Assembly (NCBI GenBank): GCA_900544525.1
Contig: UQVN01000092.1
Location: 1-11,535 of the forward strand
Length of the DNA stretch: 11,535 bases
Direction: 5' to 3'
Source of the DNA: an uncultured Eubacteriales bacterium
Lineage (GTDB): Bacteria; Bacillota; Clostridia; Lachnospirales; Lachnospiraceae
Shown: piece after piece, positions 1-5,821 of the stretch
How positions within the stretch are numbered: the first letter of the stretch is position 1
Layout: each line of letters starts with the position of its first letter
Notes under the pieces: model-generated
Told to the model about the DNA's origin: nothing
The model's input: the letters and a program-made list of their open reading frames with translations, nothing else
Databases searched by the model: none
Program-made: the position numbers and the translations under genes

Positions 1-58
1 CATATAAGAGTTTTTAAAATATAAGATTTCAAAATAAAATTGTTGCATGATTTTTTAT

Positions 59-105
59 AAAAGAGATTTGACATAGCTTAAAACTATATCAAACCTCTTT
101 TTTTT
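59..105. terminator. Bidirectional intrinsic terminator upstream of the metE-like gene
   Basis: Two 18-nt arms (59-76 and 84-101) pair around a 7-nt loop. A T-tract follows on the plus strand (98-105), and the minus strand has an A/T-rich T-run on the other side (51-56 read in reverse). The two imperfect positions are A-C mismatches on the plus strand but G-U pairs on the minus strand, so the RNA hairpin is actually stronger on the minus strand. It probably ends a gene lying left of the window. The 58 bases before it hold nothing I can assign. Confidence 0.7.
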
Positions 106-110
106 CGTAT

Positions 111-139
111 TATTCAAATGTTATTTTGGGCGGTATAAT
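111..139 (+). promoter_or_regulatory. Putative sigma-A promoter of the metE-like gene
   Basis: A perfect TATAAT -10 element lies at 134-139, just after the preceding terminator. At 17-bp spacing the -35 position (111-116, TATTCA) is a poor match to TTGACA, so an activator or other help may be needed. Transcription would start near 146, giving a leader of about 70 nt. That is too short for a SAM (S-box) or T-box riboswitch, and no such motifs are visible. Confidence 0.45.
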
Positions 140-161
140 GGGCAATAAGAAAACAGCAAAC

Positions 162-188
162 ATTTAAAATATCATTTTAAGTTTTTTT
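162..188 (+). promoter_or_regulatory. AU-only hairpin with U-tract in the metE-like leader
   Basis: TTAAAAT (164-170) and ATTTTAA (174-180) are perfect complements with a 3-nt loop. The stem extends by one wobble and one more pair, and seven T's follow at 182-188, ending 26 nt before the start codon. The layout is that of an intrinsic terminator, but the stem lacks G-C pairs, so termination would be weak. It may be a leaky attenuator or simply AT-rich leader sequence. Confidence 0.3.
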
Positions 189-214
189 ATTTGGGAAAAG
201 AGAAGGAGAAGAGA

Positions 215-1336
215 ATGAAGAAAAATACACCATTTCGATTTGATTATGTAGGAAGTTTTTTAAGACCGGAACCTTTAAAAAAGGCGAGAGCAGATTATGA
301 AGCGGGGGCTATTACAAAAGAACAATTAACAGAAGTAGAAGATAGAGAAATAAAAGCATTAGTGGAGAAGCAAAAAAAAGCAGGATATTCTGTCATTACC
401 GATGGAGAATTTCGTCGTTCCACATGGCATTTAGATTTTATGTGGGGATTTGATGGAGTGGAACATCAAAAGACAGAAAATGGAGTTCGATTTCATGGAG
501 AACAGGCATTGATCGATGACACTTATTTAAGTGGTAAAATTTCAGTAGGACATCATCCATTTGTAGATCATTTTAAATTTGTAAAAGCGTTAGAAGATGA
601 ACATACCGTTGCAAAACAGACAATACCAGCACCAGCTCAGTTTTTACAACAGATGATTTTACCTTTTAATATTGAAACAACAAGAAAATATTATGAGACA
701 AATGAAGAGTTAATTCAGGATATTGCAAAAGGATATCGCAAAGTAATTCAAGATTTATATGAAGCAGGATGTCGAAACATTCAGCTTGATGACTGTACTT
801 GGGGAGCTTGTGTGGCTAAAGAAAATATTGGAAGATATGGAGAAGGTGTCGATATCCAAGAGATTATGGAACAATTATTAAGAGTAAATAATTTAGCTAT
901 CGAAGGAAAGCCAGACGACCTTGTAATCAATACCCATGTGTGTAGAGGAAATTATCATTCTACTTTCTTTAGCAGTGGAGCATATGATTCCGTAGCAGAA
1001 TTTCTTTTTACTCGTGAAAATGTAGATGCTTATTACTTAGAATATGATGATGAGCGTTCTGGTGGATTTGAACCATTACAATTAGTGCCAGAACATAAAA
1101 AAGTTGTCCTTGGTTTAATTACCACAAAATCACCAAAATTAGAGGACAAAGAAAAAATCATTGCTCGCATTCATGAAGCGACAAAGTATATTCCTTTAGA
1201 ACGATTATATTTAAGCCCTCAATGCGGATTTGCTTCTTGTGAAATTGGAAATAAATTGACAGAGGAAGAACAATGGGCAAAACTTGCACTTGTAAAAGAG
1301 ATTGCAGAAGAAGTATGGGGAAAAGAAGCAGAATAA
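215..1336 (+). CDS. MetE C-terminal-domain family methyltransferase (YxjG/YxjH-like)
   Basis: A 373-residue cytosolic protein with the UROD/MetE-like TIM-barrel fold. It matches only the C-terminal, homocysteine- and zinc-binding half of cobalamin-independent methionine synthase, so it is about half the length of full MetE but normal for the B. subtilis YxjG/YxjH group. Likely zinc ligands are His241 and Cys243 (motif THVCRGNYH), Glu276 (YLEYDD) and Cys337 (SPQCGFAS). The N-terminal motif DYVGSFLRP and the motif DGEFRR are typical of the group. The family is annotated as methyltransfer to homocysteine. The methyl donor of these short forms is not settled, because they lack the N-terminal half that helps bind folate. 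ATG 215 is preferred to an in-frame TTG at 191 because AAGGAG (203-208) sits 6 nt upstream of it. The gene is monocistronic between two terminators. Confidence 0.88.
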   Translation: MKKNTPFRFDYVGSFLRPEPLKKARADYEAGAITKEQLTEVEDREIKALVEKQKKAGYSVITDGEFRRSTWHLDFMWGFDGVEHQKTENGVRFHGEQALIDDTYLSGKISVGHHPFVDHFKFVKALEDEHTVAKQTIPAPAQFLQQMILPFNIETTRKYYETNEELIQDIAKGYRKVIQDLYEAGCRNIQLDDCTWGACVAKENIGRYGEGVDIQEIMEQLLRVNNLAIEGKPDDLVINTHVCRGNYHSTFFSSGAYDSVAEFLFTRENVDAYYLEYDDERSGGFEPLQLVPEHKKVVLGLITTKSPKLEDKEKIIARIHEATKYIPLERLYLSPQCGFASCEIGNKLTEEEQWAKLALVKEIAEEVWGKEAE

Positions 1337-1348
1337 GTTCAAGAAACG

Positions 1349-1398
1349 AAACAAGGGAGGATTTTTCGAAACAAGGAAAAATCCTTCCTTGTTTTTTT
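1349..1398 (+). terminator. Strong intrinsic terminator after the metE-like gene
   Basis: Arms 1349-1366 and 1377-1394 pair over 18 bp with a single G-U wobble and a 10-nt loop. A run of seven T's follows (1392-1398). It lies 12 nt past the metE-like stop. Because the lysR gene ends at 1415 on the other strand, the same hairpin may also end lysR transcription, although the T-run on that side is interrupted. Confidence 0.9.
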
Positions 1399-1414
1399 AT
1401 GTGGAGGCAACGAG

Positions 1415-2287
1415 TTATAAACTATGCTTGCATAAAGAAATAAAACTTTTCATATTTGAAGTAAGATATTTACTTTTATGATAAATAATGTTTAAATCCC
1501 TTTGCAATGGCTTTGTAAGAGAAATTTGCTTTACAGAACCATCTTTAATATTCGATTCAACGAGAAGATAAGGTAAGATGGCGATCCCTAAGCCAGTTTC
1601 TACACCTTTAATAATAGCCTGTGTACTTGTACTTTCCCAAAGAGGTTTGATAGAAATCTGTTCTAAGGCAAAATGGGCGTCTAATATTTCACGGCCAGCG
1701 CTTCCTTTTTCCCGCATTAAAAAAGGGTATTTTGCTAATTCTAAAAGGGTGACAACATTCTTTTTTGTCAATGGGTGTTCTGGTGGAACAATGGCACAAA
1801 GAGAGTCTTTCATAAAAGGTTCAAATAGAATATCTGAGTGATTAGGAGTGTTTTCAATTAAACCGATGTCAATGGTGTTATTGAGGATATGTTGTTCGAT
1901 GGTGCTGGATGTGTGAATTACCGCTTCTATTGTTAGGGAAGGAAATGTGTTTTGAAATTGTTTGATAATTTCTGGTAAGAGGTGAGTGCCAATGGTCATA
2001 CTTGCTCCCACTCTTAAAGTACCAATGGTATCCCAGTTTTTAATTTTTTTCTCCATTTCGTCAAATAAAGAAAGAATATGGATGGCATATCCATAAAACT
2101 CTTTTCCACACTCGGTAGGTAGAATACGTCTTCCAATTCGATCAAATAAACGAACACCATAATAGTCTTCTAGTTCACGAATGGCTAAACTAATGGAAGG
2201 TTGGGCTAAGTGGAGCTGATGAGCCGCTTTTGTAACACCTTGATTTTGATAGACGGCAATAAATATTTTCATATGGCGAAGTGTCAT
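1415..2287 (-). CDS. LysR-family transcriptional regulator, divergent from the CHR transporter pair
   Basis: A 290-residue LysR-type regulator of normal length. Residues 1-60 form the winged helix-turn-helix (TKAAHQLHLAQPSISLAIRELE is the recognition region, with GVRLFDR in the wing). The periplasmic-binding-like effector domain spans about 90-287 and carries the family motif GVETGLGIAILPYLLVE (228-244). The start is set by AGAAGGAGA placed about 8 nt upstream. LysR regulators very often control the divergently transcribed neighbour, here two chromate-transporter genes whose start lies 107 bp away. The effector is unknown. The effector domain resembles the CysL-like group (REKGSAGRE at 192-200), so a sulfur- or oxyanion-related signal is possible but inferred. 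The metE-like gene on the other side has its own promoter and is less likely to be a target. Confidence 0.9.
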   Translation of the reverse strand: MTLRHMKIFIAVYQNQGVTKAAHQLHLAQPSISLAIRELEDYYGVRLFDRIGRRILPTECGKEFYGYAIHILSLFDEMEKKIKNWDTIGTLRVGASMTIGTHLLPEIIKQFQNTFPSLTIEAVIHTSSTIEQHILNNTIDIGLIENTPNHSDILFEPFMKDSLCAIVPPEHPLTKKNVVTLLELAKYPFLMREKGSAGREILDAHFALEQISIKPLWESTSTQAIIKGVETGLGIAILPYLLVESNIKDGSVKQISLTKPLQRDLNIIYHKSKYLTSNMKSFISLCKHSL

Positions 2288-2306
2288 AAGGGTATCTCCT
2301 TCTATA

Positions 2307-2328
2307 ATAAATTAGTTAACTATTTAAT
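2307..2328. promoter_or_regulatory. Imperfect palindrome near lysR start
   Basis: The perfect 10-bp palindrome TAGTTAACTA (2313-2322) sits in a longer imperfect dyad. It lies 20-41 bp upstream of the lysR start codon. It could be a LysR autoregulatory site, but AT-rich sequence makes short palindromes common, so confidence is low. Confidence 0.3.
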
Positions 2329-2337
2329 AAAATAATA

Positions 2338-2370
2338 CTATCTTACTTATAGATCAAGAATGAATATAAT
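2338..2370 (+). promoter_or_regulatory. CHR operon promoter with overlapping LysR-type T-N11-A dyad
   Basis: A perfect TATAAT -10 element lies at 2365-2370, giving a start near 2377 and an 18-nt leader. The -35 position (around 2342-2347) is poor. Exactly there sits CTAT-N7-ATAG (2338-2352), a dyad that fits the T-N11-A rule of LysR binding sites. A weak -35 covered by a LysR box is the usual arrangement of a LysR-activated promoter. The -10 and dyad are seen; the regulation is inferred. Confidence 0.45.
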
Positions 2371-2394
2371 GAGTAAGGAACAAGGAGGAGCAAA

Positions 2395-2961
2395 ATGAAT
2401 AAGAAAAAAGATATCTTAATAAAACTCTTTTTGTCGACACTATACTTAAGTGCCTTTACATTTGGAGGTGGATATGTCATTGTAACTTTGATGAAGAAGA
2501 AATTTGTAGATCAATATCATTGGATTGAAGAAGAAGAAATGTTAGATTTAATTGCTATTGCCCAATCTTCTCCAGGAGCGATTGCCGTCAATGGTGCCAT
2601 TGTTGTCGGATACAAGTTGGCTGGGATGATTGGAGCAATAACGGCCATTGTAGCAACGATTTTACCGCCATTTTTCATTATTTCATTGATTTCTGTATTC
2701 TATACCATTTTTCGTGACAATGTGATTATCAGTCAAATGCTAGAAGGAATGCAGGCAGGAGTCGGGGCAGTGATTGCCTCTGTTGTTTATGAAATGGGAA
2801 GCAATGTTGTTGGAGGGAAAAAAGTAGGCTCTATTATCATTATGATTGGTGCCTTTATTGCAACCTGTATCTTCGAAGTTAATGTTATTTATGTTGTCAT
2901 TGTGTGTGGGGTGATAGGAGCTATCGAAACAATATGGAATCGAAGGGAGAGAAAGTCTTGA
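2395..2961 (+). CDS. Chromate transporter (CHR family), first half-size subunit
   Basis: A 188-residue membrane protein made of one CHR domain. FTFGGGY (21-27) and AQSSPGAIAVN (56-66) are the two signature motifs. Hydrophobic segments at about 66-105, 120-140 and 147-180 indicate several membrane helices. Full-length ChrA proteins carry two such domains in tandem (about 400 residues). In Firmicutes the halves are often separate adjacent genes that work together, as with B. subtilis YwrA and YwrB. Characterised members export chromate, but the natural substrate of commensal homologues may be another oxyanion. The start is clear: AAGGAGG (2382-2388) lies 6 nt before the ATG. The stop overlaps the start of the partner gene, so the two are translationally coupled. 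Confidence 0.88.
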   Translation: MNKKKDILIKLFLSTLYLSAFTFGGGYVIVTLMKKKFVDQYHWIEEEEMLDLIAIAQSSPGAIAVNGAIVVGYKLAGMIGAITAIVATILPPFFIISLISVFYTIFRDNVIISQMLEGMQAGVGAVIASVVYEMGSNVVGGKKVGSIIIMIGAFIATCIFEVNVIYVVIVCGVIGAIETIWNRRERKS

Positions 2962-3521
2962 TTTATTTACAGTTATTTTTAAGTTTTTTTCAAATTGGAG
3001 CGTTTAGCTTTGGTGGTGGTTATGCAGCACTCCCTTTAATACAAAATCAAGTCGTAACATTACATGGCTGGTTGAGTATAAGCGAATTTACCGATTTAAT
3101 TACAATTTCTCAGATGACACCAGGACCAATTGCTATTAATTCTGCTACTTTTGTTGGAATAAAAATAGCAGGGGTTTTAGGAGCGGTAATTGCGACTTTA
3201 GGATGTGTTTTGCCATCCTGTATTATTGTAACGTTGATTGCTAAGTTATATTTAAAATATCGAGATATTGATGTATTACAAGGAATCTTAAACTCCCTTC
3301 GCCCAGCCGTTGTTGCTATGATTGCAGCAGCAGGGATTTCTATTTTAATGACTACATTTTGGGGAAGTGAAGTGGTGGCTAAGTTTAGTAATATAAAATG
3401 GAATCTTGTCGTTATTTTTATTATTTGTATTGTATTATTACAGAAATTTAAAATGAATCCGATTTGGGTCATGTTATTAGCAGGTGTGATGAAAGTTGTG
3501 TATTCCTTTGTATGTGCGTAA
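2958..3521 (+). CDS. Chromate transporter (CHR family), second half-size subunit
   Basis: A 187-residue single-CHR-domain membrane protein, partner of the preceding gene. FSFGGGY (16-22) and SQMTPGPIAIN (51-61) are the CHR signatures. Hydrophobic stretches at about 60-95, 115-135, 148-163 and 168-184 are probable membrane helices. I chose the TTG at 2958 because GGGAGAG (2945-2951) is 6 nt upstream and the resulting N-terminus (M-IYLQLFLSF) matches the usual start of this subunit. GTG 2904 and ATG 2934 are in frame but poorly placed for a ribosome site and would add a charged extension. The TTG overlaps the upstream TGA stop as TTGA. The 3' end overlaps the convergent sirtuin gene by 45 bp with no terminator between them. 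Confidence 0.87.
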   Translation: MIYLQLFLSFFQIGAFSFGGGYAALPLIQNQVVTLHGWLSISEFTDLITISQMTPGPIAINSATFVGIKIAGVLGAVIATLGCVLPSCIIVTLIAKLYLKYRDIDVLQGILNSLRPAVVAMIAAAGISILMTTFWGSEVVAKFSNIKWNLVVIFIICIVLLQKFKMNPIWVMLLAGVMKVVYSFVCA

Positions 3522-4382
3522 TGCTAACAATACATCACCGATATCCGCTTGTAAGCAGATGGAGCGATAGGAGATTTCATTTGGAGCAAAGGCTTCCTTG
3601 AAATTAATACAAGCATAAATAGAAGAAGGATTTTGAGCAGTCATCTGCCAAAATGGATATTTAATAATGGCTGGGGTATTTGCTCCTACTCCTAATTCTA
3701 AAAAAAGGATTTTATGTTCTCTATGATGATGGAGAAAGTCAGAATATCGTTTCATCGCTTGATGCCAGCCCTCATCTTCCACAAAGCGATCATCACAACG
3801 AAGATTCATTGTCATAGGCTTTCCACAAATAGGACAGTGCGGAATCAATTCAGTAGGAATCCGCATATTTTTTTGAGCTTTTATCATTTCTTTTACTTCA
3901 TCTTTATTATCATAAGTTTTTTGATGGCAAGGAATAGAGCACTGCCATAGTCCATAATCTCCCTGTGTATAAAATAAGCGTTTTTTATCAAAGCCAGCGT
4001 TTTGAAAACAGTGATCCACGTTAGTCGTTAATACAAAGTAATTTTTCTTTTGAACCAATTTTAGTAAGTCTTTATAAACAGGTTTTGGAGGGGTTATATA
4101 GCGGTTATAATAAATGTGACGACTCCACCATGCCCAATATTCTTCAAGAGTGTCATAGGGATAAAAGCCACCAGAGTACATATCAGGGATATGGTATTTT
4201 TCTATAAAATCTGAAAAATATTGATGGAATCGTTCTCCAGAATAAGTAAATCCTGCTGAAGTGGATAAGCCAGAACCTGCTCCAATTAGGATGGCATCAG
4301 CGGAATCAATGGCTTCCTTCAGTTGCTTTATTTGTTCTGAGTAGTCTTTCATAGATTTCTTTGTCCAAATCTTTGAAAACAT
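3477..4382 (-). CDS. Class M sirtuin (SirTM), NAD-dependent protein ADP-ribosyltransferase
   Basis: A 301-residue cytosolic Sir2-fold protein. GAGSGLSTSAG (34-44) is the NAD-binding motif and TTNVDH (119-124) replaces the usual TQNID. A Cys-rich zinc site is visible (C148, C152, C183, C186 of CPICGKP). The catalytic His of deacetylase sirtuins is replaced by Gln140 (YTQGDYG), which is the hallmark of class M sirtuins. Known members ADP-ribosylate the lipoyl carrier GcvH-L instead of deacetylating. The adjacent macrodomain gene, on the same strand, supports the class. ATG 4382 has a good ribosome site (AAGGTG, 7 nt away) and makes the gene overlap the macrodomain gene by 77 nt. A second ATG at 4352 would remove 10 residues but has a weak site. 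The last 14 or so residues extend into the convergent CHR gene. The target is unknown, since no GcvH-L gene is present here. Confidence 0.9.
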   Translation of the reverse strand: MFSKIWTKKSMKDYSEQIKQLKEAIDSADAILIGAGSGLSTSAGFTYSGERFHQYFSDFIEKYHIPDMYSGGFYPYDTLEEYWAWWSRHIYYNRYITPPKPVYKDLLKLVQKKNYFVLTTNVDHCFQNAGFDKKRLFYTQGDYGLWQCSIPCHQKTYDNKDEVKEMIKAQKNMRIPTELIPHCPICGKPMTMNLRCDDRFVEDEGWHQAMKRYSDFLHHHREHKILFLELGVGANTPAIIKYPFWQMTAQNPSSIYACINFKEAFAPNEISYRSICLQADIGDVLLALRTYKGIHNFHHTC

Positions 4383-5106
4383 TAAAAATCACCTTCTTTA
4401 CACTTGTAGATTTTTTTAGAAAAGCTTTTACCGTTTCTATCGCAATTTCTGCGGCTTTTTCGTTAGGAAAATGAAATTCACCAGTGGAGATACAGCAAAA
4501 GGCAATACTTTCTAGATGATTCCTAGCTGCTAAGTTTAAACAAGAGTCATAGCAGGAAGCAAGAAGCTCACAATCCATTTTTGTTAAATTTCCAGTAATA
4601 ATAGGACCTACCGTATGCAAAATATAGTTACAAGGAAGATTAAAAGCAGGGGTGATTTTTGCTGTTCCAGTCGGTTCTTCATAACCTTGTTTTTCCATTA
4701 GTTTTGCACAGAAATTACGGAGTTGAATTCCACTAAAAGTATGGATACAGTTATCAATACAACGATGGTTTGGAACATAGCATCCAGTCATACCGCTATT
4801 GGCTGCATTGACAATCGCATCACAATTTAAAGTGGTAATATCCCCCTGCCATAAATAAATGCCCTCAACAATAGGAGAGAGATCTTTAATATCCGTAATT
4901 CCTTTTTGAGCGATTTCATTCTTTAAATATTCATCTTGTATTGTTAGAAATTTTTCATCAATTTCCTTTGGAAGACGTAAGTTCATCATTGCCCTCAAAA
5001 GTAACTTTTGTTGTTCAGGATCCGTTGGAATTTCGATATTTCTAACGTTAGATTCTTCTAATAATAATTTTTGGATTAAAAATTTTCTGCGCTCCGTTTG
5101 GTTCAT
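4306..5106 (-). CDS. Zinc-type macrodomain protein, probable protein-ADP-ribose hydrolase
   Basis: A 266-residue protein with an all-helical N-terminal extension (1-75) and a macrodomain (about 78-258). Ligand-binding motifs seen are GD (88-89), NAAN (100-103) and the phosphate loop CISTGEFHFP (205-214). The segment GCYVPNHRCIDNCIH (108-122) carries Cys109, His114 and Cys116, which fits the zinc-dependent macrodomain class found with class M sirtuins. Such enzymes remove the ADP-ribose that SirTM adds, so the two make a reversible switch. The start is supported by GAGGAGG about 9 nt upstream. The gene lies 43 nt downstream of the flavoprotein gene and overlaps the sirtuin gene, indicating one operon. 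Hydrolase activity is inferred from family and context. Confidence 0.9.
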   Translation of the reverse strand: MNQTERRKFLIQKLLLEESNVRNIEIPTDPEQQKLLLRAMMNLRLPKEIDEKFLTIQDEYLKNEIAQKGITDIKDLSPIVEGIYLWQGDITTLNCDAIVNAANSGMTGCYVPNHRCIDNCIHTFSGIQLRNFCAKLMEKQGYEEPTGTAKITPAFNLPCNYILHTVGPIITGNLTKMDCELLASCYDSCLNLAARNHLESIAFCCISTGEFHFPNEKAAEIAIETVKAFLKKSTSVKKVIFNVFKDLDKEIYERLLRTNKATEGSH

Positions 5107-5149
5107 ATAGATCCCCTCCTCGTTTTATTGAGCAATTTTATAAAAAACA

Positions 5150-5545
5150 TTAAAATTCATATGGTGGATTTCCAGAGAAATCGGCAATAATTCCATGAGG
5201 ATTTTCGAGATAAAAGACTTCAAAAATCGGATTATCTGCCGTTTGGTATTGTCCTTTTACAATTGGATTATTCATACAATCTTCTTTCACGGAATGATTG
5301 TTTTCAAAAACAGCTTTTCCATGAAGACGAATCCAAGCATATTCAGGAGAGGATATGGATACTTCAATTTCTGGATTGGCTTGCATATCTTTATAAACAT
5401 CTTTCTGATTATTTGTACAGAACCAGAGTTTTCCATCTTTTTCAAAGCAGAACATAAAAGGACGGCATTTTGCTTTTCCATCACGTCCTACGGTTGCAAG
5501 GTATTGTACAGGGTTTGCTTGTAAAAATTCTACTACTTTTTTCAT
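5150..5545 (-). CDS. Pyridoxamine 5'-phosphate oxidase-like FMN-binding split-barrel protein
   Basis: A small (131-residue) cytosolic protein. The pattern YLATVGRDGKAKCRPF (15-30), then GKLWFCTNNQKDVYKDM (38-54) and YAWIRLHGKAVF (69-80) is that of the PNPOx-like split barrel, which binds FMN or a related cofactor as a dimer. The C-terminal tail (ADFSGNPPYEF) is common in Clostridia homologues. The family includes nitroreductase-like and flavin-reductase-like proteins. I see no basis for assigning true pyridoxamine-phosphate oxidase activity, since the length is well below that of PdxH. The ribosome site AAAGGAG is well placed. It is the first gene of the macrodomain-sirtuin operon and has a promoter with two Rrf2-type operators. 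It might be a redox partner or a target of the ADP-ribosylation pair, which is speculation. Confidence 0.82.
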   Translation of the reverse strand: MKKVVEFLQANPVQYLATVGRDGKAKCRPFMFCFEKDGKLWFCTNNQKDVYKDMQANPEIEVSISSPEYAWIRLHGKAVFENNHSVKEDCMNNPIVKGQYQTADNPIFEVFYLENPHGIIADFSGNPPYEF

Positions 5546-5716
5546 GTTTTTTCTCCTTTATAAATGAATTGTTGAAAATAATAGATTGTATTTACTATCA
5601 AAGTTTCTACTATTTTGGAGTATTTCTTATATCTAAAAATCTAAGGGATGCTATCTTGGAATATAAGAAATTTTGTAATAATTTTTATAGGGATTTGATG
5701 TAATCAATATTATTAC
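5546..5716 (-). promoter_or_regulatory. Long 5' leader of the flavoprotein-macrodomain-sirtuin operon
   Basis: The predicted start near 5716 leaves about 170 untranslated nt. Within it TTTCTTATAT (5623-5632) and ATATAAGAAA (5661-5670) are perfect 10-bp inverted repeats with a 28-nt loop. No known riboswitch consensus or T-run terminator is evident. It may be a structured regulatory leader or just AT-rich spacer. Confidence 0.3.
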
Positions 5717-5719
5717 AAC
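5697..5719. promoter_or_regulatory. Rrf2-type operator O2, over the transcription start of the sirtuin operon
   Basis: A 23-bp dyad GATGTAAT-N7-ATTACAAC with one mismatched pair. It starts 3-4 bp downstream of the -10 element and covers the predicted start. Its centre (5708) lies 42 bp from that of O1 (5750), which would place both on the same DNA face. It matches O1 and the site at the rrf2 promoter. Confidence 0.6.
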
Positions 5720-5722
5720 TGA

Positions 5723-5751
5723 ATAATAACACTAAAAAGTTGTAATGTCAA
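5723..5751 (-). promoter_or_regulatory. Sigma-A promoter of the flavoprotein-macrodomain-sirtuin operon
   Basis: On the minus strand a perfect TTGACA (5746-5751 of the plus strand) is followed after exactly 17 bp by TATTAT (5723-5728), with a TG one base upstream (extended -10). This near-consensus promoter is flanked and overlapped by two operators, the arrangement expected of a strong promoter held off by a repressor. Confidence 0.75.
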
Positions 5752-5761
5752 TAGTTACAAC
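5739..5761. promoter_or_regulatory. Rrf2-type operator O1, over the -35 element of the sirtuin operon promoter
   Basis: A 23-bp dyad GTTGTAAT-N7-GTTACAAC; seven outer pairs match and only the innermost differs. The -35 hexamer lies in its centre. The minus-strand spacer plus right arm (TTGACATTACAA) is identical to that at the rrf2 promoter. Confidence 0.65.
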
Positions 5762-5768
5762 CAAAGAT

Positions 5769-5818
5769 AAAAAAATTGCTTAAGACATCTGGAATTGGTA
5801 TCCAAATACCTTAAGCAA
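5769..5818 (-). terminator. Intrinsic terminator of rrf2
   Basis: On the minus strand, the 9-bp stem TTGCTTAAG/CTTAAGCAA continues as eight more pairs including three G-U wobbles, giving 17 bp around a 9-nt loop. Seven T's follow. It lies directly after the rrf2 stop, so rrf2 and the sirtuin operon are separate transcripts. Confidence 0.88.
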
Positions 5819-5821
5819 AAA

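Noticed and set aside
140..214. SAM (S-box) or T-box riboswitch before the metE-like gene
   Set aside because: The predicted leader is only about 70 nt and shows none of the conserved riboswitch elements.
215..1336. MetE gene truncated or a pseudogene
   Set aside because: It has half the length of full MetE, but start, ribosome site, zinc-ligand motifs and terminator are intact, and the length matches the stand-alone YxjG/YxjH-type family.
1578..1841. Plus-strand open frame inside the lysR gene
   Set aside because: It is antisense to a well-supported regulator gene, has no credible ribosome site and no recognisable domain.
5195..5703. Plus-strand open frames over the flavoprotein gene and its leader
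   Set aside because: They are antisense to a clear coding gene and its promoter region, with low-complexity hydrophobic translations and no ribosome sites.
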